A stretch of 64,000 nt of DNA from CAIRDP01 sp037134895 (GTDB lineage Bacteria > Bacteroidota > Bacteroidia > Bacteroidales > FEN-979). Positions 57,627-64,000 of this stretch are shown one piece after another. The notes beneath the pieces are model-generated. The model saw only the letters and a list, made by a program, of their open reading frames with translations. It was not told the DNA's origin and made no database searches. The translations under genes were made by a program, and so were the position numbers. The first letter of the stretch is position 1; each line of letters begins with the position of its first letter. The DNA lies in contig JBAXLI010000013.1 in the NCBI GenBank assembly GCA_037134895.1, positions 11,838-75,837 of the forward strand, read 5' to 3'.

Positions 57627-59816
57627 TTAATGTATAAATAACAACTCCCTGTACTTCGGCAATGGCCATACTTCATCATCGACCATCAGTTCAAGTTTAT
57701 CGGAATGATAACGGATCTTCTCAAAATACGGGAACACATGGTGGCAGTATGATTTGGCTTTTTCTTCGGGATCCTGCACCCTGTTGGCTGTTTTACGGGC
57801 TTCAGTCATATCATTCACATAGGTCATGATTTTATCGATATGTTCGGATATCTCGGTGATCTGCTCCATCTGGTTCTGGGAGATCTTGCCATACGTCTTC
57901 AGGTCAAGCACAAGTTTAAGTCCTTTTACATTGTCGACCAGGATATTCTGGTACCTGATCGCCACCGGGATCACATGGTTTGAAACCAGGTCGCCAAGCA
58001 CCCTGGATTCGATCTGGATCTTTTTAGTGTAATTTTCCAGTCCGATCTCATAATGGGCATGCACTTCCCTTGGTGTAAGAACCTGTGTACGTTCAAAAAC
58101 ATCAACGAATGTCTGATGTATAAAGGCTTTAAGAGCATCGGGTGTGTTTTTATGGTTTGAGAGTCCGCGTTTTGCGGCTTCCTTCAGCCATTCAGCACCG
58201 TAATTATTCCCTTCGAAGCGGATAGCTTTGGATTCCTTGATATACTTCTTGAGCAGGCCGATTATAACCTCATCCACCTGGGCCCTTTTCTTCATTGCTG
58301 TCTTGAGGTCTTTCATGAAATTATTCAGCTGGTCGGCAACGATCATGTTCAGAACGATCATGGCCGGGGCGCAGGAATGGGATGAACCTACAGCGCGGAA
58401 TTCAAATTTGTTTCCCGTGAACGCAAAAGGTGAAGTCCTGTTGCGATCGGTATTGTCGAGAAGTATCTCGGGGATCTTCGGAAAATTCTTGAGAAGACCA
58501 GTATCACTGTCAAGGTTGAATTTAAAGTTTTTATCACTTTTTTCGATTGTATTCAGCCAGTGAGTAAGCTGGGCACCGATGAACACCGATATAATTCCCG
58601 GGGGAGCTTCGTTGGCTCCAAGACGATGGTCATTGCCGGGTGTAGCGATAATTGCCCTGAGAAGGTCAGCGTTTTCATGCACCGCTTTGACAATGTTGAC
58701 AAGGAAGATTAAAAATCTCAGTTCTGATTTCTGGGTGTCGCCCGGACTAAGAAGATTTTCCTTGGTATTGGTTGCCAGGGACCAGTTATTATGCTTGCCT
58801 GAGCCATTTACACCGCTGAATGGTTTTTCATGGAGCAGGACGGTAAAATTATGACGGCTGGCAACTTTCTCAATAAGGTGCATCATTAGCTGGTTGTGGT
58901 CAACCGAAAGGTTGGCTTCCTCGAACACAGGAGCACATTCAAACTGGTTAGGCGCAACTTCGTTGTGTCTTGTCTTTACCGGGATCCCAAGCCGGTGTGC
59001 CTCGAGTTCGAACTCCTGCATAAATGCAATGACCCTCTGGGGGATAGTCCCGAAATAATGATCTTCAAGCTGCTGGTCTTTGGCCGAAGAATGTCCGAAC
59101 AAAGTGCGGCCTGTAAGAACGAGGTCAGGACGGGCGCTGAACAAAGCCTTGTCAACCAGAAAATACTCCTGTTCCCACCCCAGGGTGGAGAATACCTTGG
59201 ATACGCTTTTGTCAAACAGCTGGCAAACTTCAACAGCAGCCTTATCAACTGCATGAAGGGAACGCAGCAATGGAGTTTTATAATCAAGGGCTTCACCGGT
59301 ATAGGAGATGAAAACCGAAGGTATGCAGAGGGTCCTGTCCATGATAAAAGCCGGTGACGAAGGATCCCAGGCTGTATATCCCCTTGCTTCGAATGTGCTT
59401 CGTATCCCCCCGCTTGGGAAGCTTGAGGCATCCGGTTCTTGTTGGGTAAGTTCGATACCCCTGAATTTCTCTATTCCCGATCCGCCCTCAACCGGGCTCA
59501 CGAATGCATCATGCTTTTCAGCTGTGGCCCCGGTAAGTGGAAGAAACCAATGTGTATAATGGGTAGCTCCCTTGCTCATAGCCCAGGCTTTCATTCCTGC
59601 GGCTACCTGGTCGGCAATGCGCCTGTCAATCTTCTCACCTTTTTCAATAGAATTTATTACTGCTGTATATGCTTCTTCGGTAAGGAATTCCTTCATGGCA
59701 GCCCTGTTAAACGTAAGTTCGCCAAAATACTCCGAAGCTTTTTTATCGGGGAACGGGACAGCCCTGGGTACTCTGTCCATCGTCAATTCCAATGCTCTGA
59801 ACCTGATATTTTCCAT
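57627..59816 (-). CDS. glnN: Glutamine synthetase type III
   Basis: A 729-residue enzyme. The length and order of motifs fit GSIII, which is longer than the ~470-residue GSI. GKHNNWSLATN (from the GSGKHNNWS region), APNQFECAPVFEEANLSVDHNQLMMHLIEKVA, GNDHRLGANEAPPGIISVFIG and DRNRTSPFAFTGNKFEFRAVGSS are GSIII signatures. It makes glutamine from glutamate and ammonia. The start at 59816 lies 13 bp after a heptamer tract, with CATATG at the start codon as in kdsA. Confidence 0.96.
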   Translation of the reverse strand: MENIRFRALELTMDRVPRAVPFPDKKASEYFGELTFNRAAMKEFLTEEAYTAVINSIEKGEKIDRRIADQVAAGMKAWAMSKGATHYTHWFLPLTGATAEKHDAFVSPVEGGSGIEKFRGIELTQQEPDASSFPSGGIRSTFEARGYTAWDPSSPAFIMDRTLCIPSVFISYTGEALDYKTPLLRSLHAVDKAAVEVCQLFDKSVSKVFSTLGWEQEYFLVDKALFSARPDLVLTGRTLFGHSSAKDQQLEDHYFGTIPQRVIAFMQEFELEAHRLGIPVKTRHNEVAPNQFECAPVFEEANLSVDHNQLMMHLIEKVASRHNFTVLLHEKPFSGVNGSGKHNNWSLATNTKENLLSPGDTQKSELRFLIFLVNIVKAVHENADLLRAIIATPGNDHRLGANEAPPGIISVFIGAQLTHWLNTIEKSDKNFKFNLDSDTGLLKNFPKIPEILLDNTDRNRTSPFAFTGNKFEFRAVGSSHSCAPAMIVLNMIVADQLNNFMKDLKTAMKKRAQVDEVIIGLLKKYIKESKAIRFEGNNYGAEWLKEAAKRGLSNHKNTPDALKAFIHQTFVDVFERTQVLTPREVHAHYEIGLENYTKKIQIESRVLGDLVSNHVIPVAIRYQNILVDNVKGLKLVLDLKTYGKISQNQMEQITEISEHIDKIMTYVNDMTEARKTANRVQDPEEKAKSYCHHVFPYFEKIRYHSDKLELMVDDEVWPLPKYRELLFIH

Positions 59817-59829
59817 ATGATAAGGATTT

Positions 59830-59885
59830 ACGAATTACGATTTACGATTTACGAATTACGAATTACGAATTACAATTTACGATTT
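59830..59885 (-). repeat. Tandem heptamer repeat before glnN
   Basis: Eight 7-bp units (plus strand ACGAATT, ACGATTT or ACAATTT). On the minus strand they read AATTCGT or AAATCGT, the same unit and direction as in front of kdsA. The tract ends 13 bp from the glnN start and overlaps the stop of the symporter gene. Confidence 0.92.
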
Positions 59886-61353
59886 ACGGCTCATGGTTCA
59901 CGACTAATGTTTTCCGGCTAACCATAAGCAGTCCAACAAATGTAATAAATCCGTTAAGAATCAGCAGCTCAAAACCGAATTTATATCCACCAAATATCAA
60001 CACCGAGTAGTTGCTGAGTACATAGCAGATGCAAGGCGAAAGTACGGCTATACACGGGACCATTTTATCCCTGACCTGCCTGTGAGTAAAGAGCCCGAAG
60101 GCATATAAACCTAACAGAGGGCCATAGGTATACCCCGCGACAGTGAACAGTTTATCGATAACTGCCCTGTCATTTATCGCCCTGAAAAGGATTATCACGC
60201 CAAGCAGGACCAGGGCAAAGGATACATGGACCAGATACCTGATATTCTCCTTTTTTTTCTCATTGAGATTCTCTTTTTTCGGTAGACCAAGGAAGTCAAT
60301 GCAGAAGGAGGTAGTAAGCGATGTGAGCGCACCGTCAGCGCTTGGGTAAGCTGCAGAAATCAGCCCGATAATAAAGATAAGTGCAGCAGCCGGACCCAGA
60401 TAATTAATGGCGACCATCGGGAACAGCTCATCAGATCGGGCAGGCAGGGTTATTCCCCTGAAATCGGCGAAAAGAAAGAGTGTTGCACCGAGAAACAGGA
60501 AAATGAAATTAACGATCACGAGTACCCCGCTGAAAGTAAACATATTTTTCTGCGCATCTCGAAGGTTGCGGCAACTCAGGTTTTTCTGCATCATCTCCTG
60601 GTCAAGGCCGGTCATTACTATGGTGATGAACATGCCGCTGAAAAACTGTTTCACGAAAAACCGGCGGTCACTCCAGTCATAATTGAAGATTTTTGTAAAG
60701 CCGTGGTCGACGGCTTTCTGAAAAAGCCCTGGCAGACTCAGGTCCATATTCCTGGCAATCAGGAAAACAGACAGGATCACGGCAAGTAACATAAAGGTGG
60801 TCTGAACTGTATCAGTCCAGATGATGGTCTTTATTCCTCCCTTGAAGGTATATAGAAGTATCAAAATGATAAAAATCAATACAGTTACTCCGAAAGGGAT
60901 ATTCCATGCATCAAATACAAAAACCTGCAAAACATTCACAACCAGGAACATTCTGAATGAGGCACCAATCACCCTTGACAGCAGGAAGTAAAATGCCCCG
61001 GTTTTGTATGACCAGAACCCGAAGCGAGACTCCAGGTAGGAATAAATGGATGTGAGATTCATCCGGTAATACAGAGGGAGAAGAACCAATGCAATGACCG
61101 CATAGCCGAGAAGGTAACCTGCAACGACAAGAAAATAAGAGAACTGGGTATCTCCCACCCAGCCAGGGACCGACATGAAAGTGACCCCCGAAAGAGAAGC
61201 TCCTATCATTCCATAAGAGACCACATACCAGGGGGAAGCCTTGTTCCCTATGTAAAATCCCCGGTTTGTGGATTTCCTGGCAGTGAGCCAGGTGATAACG
61301 AAGAGCAAGGCAGTGTATACGAGAAAGGCGACAAGTATTGTTTGGGGAGACAT
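59884..61353 (-). CDS. Sodium:solute symporter (SSS family)
   Basis: A 489-residue protein with about 13 membrane helices. FYIGNKASPWYVVSYGMIGASLSGVTFMSVPGWVG is the SSS N-terminal block. TFKGGIKTIIWTDTVQT is the family motif after helix 5, and LISAAYPSADGALTSLTTSFCIDFLG contains the conserved Ser/Thr sodium-site helix. The substrate (sugar, sialic acid, amino acid or other) cannot be told. Its stop codon lies within the heptamer tract shared with the glnN leader, and a short related tract precedes its start. Confidence 0.92.
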   Translation of the reverse strand: MSPQTILVAFLVYTALLFVITWLTARKSTNRGFYIGNKASPWYVVSYGMIGASLSGVTFMSVPGWVGDTQFSYFLVVAGYLLGYAVIALVLLPLYYRMNLTSIYSYLESRFGFWSYKTGAFYFLLSRVIGASFRMFLVVNVLQVFVFDAWNIPFGVTVLIFIILILLYTFKGGIKTIIWTDTVQTTFMLLAVILSVFLIARNMDLSLPGLFQKAVDHGFTKIFNYDWSDRRFFVKQFFSGMFITIVMTGLDQEMMQKNLSCRNLRDAQKNMFTFSGVLVIVNFIFLFLGATLFLFADFRGITLPARSDELFPMVAINYLGPAAALIFIIGLISAAYPSADGALTSLTTSFCIDFLGLPKKENLNEKKKENIRYLVHVSFALVLLGVIILFRAINDRAVIDKLFTVAGYTYGPLLGLYAFGLFTHRQVRDKMVPCIAVLSPCICYVLSNYSVLIFGGYKFGFELLILNGFITFVGLLMVSRKTLVVNHEP

Positions 61354-61362
61354 ATTGGAGTT

Positions 61363-61383
61363 ACGAGTTACGATTTACGAGTG
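61363..61383 (-). repeat. Short heptamer tract before the symporter start
   Basis: Three units (plus strand ACGAGTT, ACGATTT, ACGAGTG) 9 bp before the ATG at 61353. This is the same unit family and direction as before kdsA and glnN. A small TTCGGC/GCCGAA hairpin follows at 61387-61401. Confidence 0.75.
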
Positions 61384-61436
61384 ACGTTCGGCGAAGCCGA
61401 AATGAGCACCATTAAAATTAGCAATATTGCGAATAA

Positions 61437-62012
61437 TTACGAGTTTCGAGTGACGAATGACAATTCTTTGGCAAAGGCATAGAGATCGGGGAACACATAA
61501 TTTATTGTCTTAAATCCTCTGCGGATGTGTGGAAGGTTTGCTGAAAGAAATACGGTTTTCATTCCCACTCTTTTCCCAAATACCATATCCGAAAGAGAAT
61601 CTCCAACCATAACCGATTGCCTGAACCTTATCTCGGGAAATCGTTTCCTCGCCTGCAATGCCATTCCTATATTGGGTTTTCGGTTGAAAGATCCCGATCT
61701 TTCAAGGGCTCCACAAAACAACACCTCGTCGATCCGGCCTCCCCTGTCCTTCACCTCTGCCATCATCCTCAAATGAAGGTTTTCAACATCTTTTTCACTC
61801 ATCAGGCCTTTCCCAACTCCCTGCTGATTACTGACTACAATAATGCGGCCGAAAACCGATGAAAGCTCTTTAAGCGCAGCAAGGGTTGAAGGCAGGAACT
61901 CAAACTGCTCCCATCTCCTCACATAATCATCAACGATCCTGCGGTTGACAACCCCGTCACGGTCGAGAAACAATGACCAGTTCGTATCAATCTTTAAATC
62001 CTGCAAACTCAT
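61437..62012 (-). CDS. gmhB: D-glycero-D-manno-heptose 1,7-bisphosphate 7-phosphatase
   Basis: The ATG at 62012 is chosen; the open frame extends to 62108 inside the next gene. The protein has 191 residues and is a HAD-IIIA phosphatase. LFLDRDGVVNRRIVDDYVRRWEQFEFLP holds the DxD nucleophile pair, IIVVSNQQGVGKG is motif 2, and SVMVGDSLSDMVFGKRVGM is motif 4. It removes the 7-phosphate of heptose bisphosphate. The last codons lie in a heptamer tract (61439-61459), which encodes the VTRNS end. It overlaps hddC by 26 bp. Confidence 0.93.
   Translation of the reverse strand: MSLQDLKIDTNWSLFLDRDGVVNRRIVDDYVRRWEQFEFLPSTLAALKELSSVFGRIIVVSNQQGVGKGLMSEKDVENLHLRMMAEVKDRGGRIDEVLFCGALERSGSFNRKPNIGMALQARKRFPEIRFRQSVMVGDSLSDMVFGKRVGMKTVFLSANLPHIRRGFKTINYVFPDLYAFAKELSFVTRNS
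61439..61459 (-). repeat. Heptamer tract inside the gmhB 3' end
   Basis: Three units (plus strand ACGAGTT, TCGAGTG, ACGAATG). They fall within the last codons of gmhB, so part of the repeat family has become protein-coding. Confidence 0.7.
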
Positions 62013-62688
62013 GCTGGGCCTTTTTATAATCTTCGGGTATCCCGATGTCGAGGAAATAACTATCTGCCGGGAAGCCGAACATCCTGGCAGTGCTGTAATA
62101 CTTCTCAAAACAATCTTTCTCTATGGAAAATTTTCCGCGGAAATGAGGTTCCATAAGAAATGTCTTTTCAAGTATATAAACTCCTGCATTTATAAGTCCG
62201 GGGCCGGCGTTTTCATTTTTCTCTTCAAACCCTGTAATCCTCCTTTGCCGGTTCAGTGTAACCCTGCCATAACGACCGGTATTGGCAAGCTTTCTCAAAG
62301 CCAGGCTGGCCTGGGCTTTTTTTATCAGATGAGAATGCAGCAGAGCGGGTATGTCCATTCTGAAAATACTGTCGCCATTCATCACAACTGCCCGGTCACC
62401 ATTGATCCTCCAAAACGAAAACCTGATGCCTCCGCCGGTGCCCATTGGTTCTTCCTCGATGGCATAATCCAGCTCGATGGTCCTGTAACGGTTGCCGAAA
62501 TGAGAGCTGATGATTTCGCGTTTGTAACCAACCGAGAGGACTGCTCTCTGAATCCCCTGCCCGATAAGGTAATCAAGAAGATACTCAAGAAATGGCCTGC
62601 CGTTTATAAGAGCCATGGATTTAGGCACATCGCTTACGACCTTCTGCAAACGTGTTCCGAATCCGCCGGCAAGTATTATTGCTTCCAA
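61987..62688 (-). CDS. hddC: Heptose 1-phosphate nucleotidyltransferase (HddC-like)
   Basis: No ATG fits the N-terminus. The TTG at 62688, 4 bp after the gmhA stop codon, gives the typical start MEAIILAGGFGTRL; a TTG at 62724 would overlap gmhA. The protein has 233 residues. AIILAGGFGTRLQKVVSDVPKSMALI is the nucleotidyltransferase signature, PMGTGGGIRF the second block and MNGDSIF the metal-binding Asp region. It probably makes GDP-heptose from heptose 1-phosphate, as in D-alpha-D-heptose pathways of S-layers and capsules. It is between gmhA and gmhB. No heptose kinase (hddA) is visible in the window. Confidence 0.85.
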   Translation of the reverse strand: MEAIILAGGFGTRLQKVVSDVPKSMALINGRPFLEYLLDYLIGQGIQRAVLSVGYKREIISSHFGNRYRTIELDYAIEEEPMGTGGGIRFSFWRINGDRAVVMNGDSIFRMDIPALLHSHLIKKAQASLALRKLANTGRYGRVTLNRQRRITGFEEKNENAGPGLINAGVYILEKTFLMEPHFRGKFSIEKDCFEKYYSTARMFGFPADSYFLDIGIPEDYKKAQHEFAGFKD

Positions 62689-62692
62689 CGGA

Positions 62693-63271
62693 CTATTCTT
62701 TAGGGAACAATGAGGTTTCAACAATCTCGCAGATAATATGTCCGATCATGATATGTGATTCCTGGATTCGGGGTGTATCGGCCGAGGGCACGTCAATAAG
62801 AAAATCCACAACGTCTTTCATCTTCCCTCCTCCTTCCCCGGTAAGGGCCACTGTAATCATCCCGATCTCGTTTGCAACTTCGAATGCGCGGATGACATTC
62901 CTCGAATTACCTGAAGTTGAAAGACCGATAAGGATATCGCCATCATGGCCAGAGCCTTTGACAATACGGGCATACACTTCATCGTACGAATAATCGTTAG
63001 CGACTGCTGTAAGGTATGATGTATTGACATGCAGGGCCTCGGAAGGCAAGGGAGGACGATCGTAATAAAACCTGCCTGAAAACTCCGCTGAGAGGTGCTG
63101 AGCATCGGCTGCACTTCCTCCGTTACCACAAAACAGCACCTTATTCCCGTTGCAGAATGCCGTTGTGCATGCTGTTGCCACATCTTCAATCTTCCTGAGC
63201 AAATCAGTATCGTTCAGGAGCTTTTGTTTTGTTTCGATGGACTGCTGGATGGAATCAATGATTCTGGACAT
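62693..63271 (-). CDS. gmhA: Phosphoheptose isomerase
   Basis: A 192-residue SIS-domain enzyme that turns sedoheptulose 7-phosphate into D-glycero-D-manno-heptose 7-phosphate. LFCGNGGSAADAQHLSAEFSGRF is the family signature with the active-site Asp and Ser residues. DGDILIGLSTSGNSRNVIRAFE and RIQESHIMIGHIICEIVE are the second and third blocks. It is the first gene of the heptose unit gmhA-hddC-gmhB. An octamer tract lies 11 bp before its start. Confidence 0.95.
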   Translation of the reverse strand: MSRIIDSIQQSIETKQKLLNDTDLLRKIEDVATACTTAFCNGNKVLFCGNGGSAADAQHLSAEFSGRFYYDRPPLPSEALHVNTSYLTAVANDYSYDEVYARIVKGSGHDGDILIGLSTSGNSRNVIRAFEVANEIGMITVALTGEGGGKMKDVVDFLIDVPSADTPRIQESHIMIGHIICEIVETSLFPKE

Positions 63272-63282
63272 ATGTTATAAAG

Positions 63283-63330
63283 ATTGAAGGGTTGAAGGAT
63301 TGAAGGGTTGAAGGATTGAAGGGTTGAAGG
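63283..63330 (-). repeat. Tandem octamer repeat before gmhA
   Basis: Six 8-bp units, alternating ATTGAAGG and GTTGAAGG on the plus strand, starting 11 bp before the gmhA ATG. The unit differs from the AATTCGT family, but the placement is the same. Confidence 0.9.
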
Positions 63331-63367
63331 ATTCATACCTTCTGACCTTCATTCCTTCATTCCTTTA

Positions 63368-63889
63368 TTAACATTGGTCAAATTTAATGATTTCATCGAA
63401 AGCTTTCCTCTTCAGGTGGCGTGATGTCTGGTCAGTTGTATCGGCCGGATACCCAAGGCTCAGGTAGGCAATGGGTTCGAGGTGATCAGGTAAATGGAGA
63501 GCAGCAGCGCACTTTACTGCATCAAAGTTACAGATCCAGCATGTCCCCAGTCCCAGTTCGGCTGCAGCAAGGGTCATATGATCGGCAATGATGGCTATGT
63601 CTATATCAGTATGGTCCTTGCCGTCACTGCGTTTCCAGCCCTGCAGATGGTTACCGGTAAACACAAGGATCACGGGTGCCTGTTTGATCCATTCCCTGTT
63701 GTATGTTTCACATAGTTTCTGAAGCAATCCCTCCTCCCTTACCACATTAATCAGCCAGGGCTGGTAATTTGCAGCTGAAGGGGCAATCCTACCACACTCC
63801 AGGATGTAGTTTAGTTTATCCTCCTCAACAGGTGTTGAGCGGTAATTTCTAACAGAGTACCTTGATTTTGCAAGTTCTAAAAAATTCAT
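63368..63889 (-). CDS. Nitroreductase-family protein
   Basis: The ATG at 63889 (MNFLELAKSRYSVRNY) is chosen because it gives the family N-terminus; the frame runs on into the repeat. The protein has 173 residues. SRYSVRNYRSTPVEEDKLNYILECGRIAPSAANYQPW is the FMN-binding N-terminal block. DHMTLAAAELGLGTCWICNFD is the central helix, and PIAYLSLGYPAD is the C-terminal strand. It would reduce nitro or quinone-like compounds with NAD(P)H. Substrate unknown. Confidence 0.92.
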   Translation of the reverse strand: MNFLELAKSRYSVRNYRSTPVEEDKLNYILECGRIAPSAANYQPWLINVVREEGLLQKLCETYNREWIKQAPVILVFTGNHLQGWKRSDGKDHTDIDIAIIADHMTLAAAELGLGTCWICNFDAVKCAAALHLPDHLEPIAYLSLGYPADTTDQTSRHLKRKAFDEIIKFDQC

Positions 63890-63910
63890 ATCGATTTTCT
63901 TTATATCATG

Positions 63911-64000
63911 GATGCAGGATAAAGGATACAGGATGCGGGATGCAGGATGCAAGATGCAAGATGCAAGATGCAGGATGCAGGATGCAGGATGCAGGATGCA
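63911..64000 (-). repeat. Tandem heptamer repeat before the nitroreductase, cut by window end
   Basis: At least 13 units of GATGCAG/GATGCAA type (plus strand), running to the last base of the window. The tract starts 21 bp before the start codon. The first units are degenerate (GATAAAG, GATACAG), the later ones are perfect. Confidence 0.92.

Noticed and set aside
61945..62703. 252-codon plus-strand open frame
   Set aside because: It overlaps the well-supported hddC and gmhB genes on the other strand; Cys- and Pro-rich translation without a pattern.

Overview
The window looks like a chromosome segment of a Bacteroidota bacterium, probably an environmental member of the Bacteroidales or a close relative. 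The grounds are the many -7 boxes of the type TAnnTTTG, the scarcity of Shine-Dalgarno sequences, type III glutamine synthetase, a DUF4831 protein, many small secreted or lipoprotein genes and many outer-membrane barrels. Genus cannot be read from the sequence. No rRNA, tRNA, CRISPR array, insertion sequence or phage gene was found.

Layout. 1-9.8 kb: envelope genes (barrels, a DUF4136 lipoprotein, a BamA/TamA-like protein), a B12-binding radical SAM protein, and a three-gene unit of two paralogous secreted proteins plus a lipoprotein arylsulfatase. 9.5-40.6 kb: a large accessory block, almost entirely on the minus strand. It holds two SulP transporters, a CoA-disulfide reductase/rhodanese fusion, a glycyl-radical enzyme (GRE) with its activase, a PFK-fold protein with an altered active site, a PAS-LuxR regulator, an AI-2E-type permease, a DszB-like sulfinate desulfinase homologue, an MscS channel, and a six-gene operon that could turn glucan into gluconate. 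40.6-49.4 kb: two PocR-domain hybrid histidine kinases, CrcB with DUF190, and a Zn-phospholipase-like domain joined to a probable barrel. 49.4-64 kb: housekeeping genes (pdxH, a CDGSH protein, pntAA/AB/B, rarA, kdsA, glnN, a sodium:solute symporter, gmhA/hddC/gmhB, a nitroreductase).

The main find is a shared promoter design in the accessory block. Five promoters (near 13.87, 19.25, 22.59, 25.78 and 34.90 kb) carry a 7-2-7 inverted repeat related to TACTCAT-N2-TTAAGTA. It is fused to a -33 TTG, followed by exactly 20 bp and a TAnnTTTR -7 box. A sixth copy near 5.49 kb sits 10 bp further upstream of its promoter. The half-sites resemble NarL/FixJ heptamers. The only stand-alone LuxR/NarL-type regulator in the window (19327-20085) lies beside one of these sites, and that site also overlaps its own promoter. 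These sites head operons for the GRE, the desulfinase homologue, the MscS channel and two secreted proteins, and possibly the glucan operon. This looks like a local stress or redox regulon.

A second pattern is at the right end. Short tandem repeats with 7- or 8-bp units sit directly in front of the start codons of kdsA, glnN, the symporter, gmhA and the nitroreductase.
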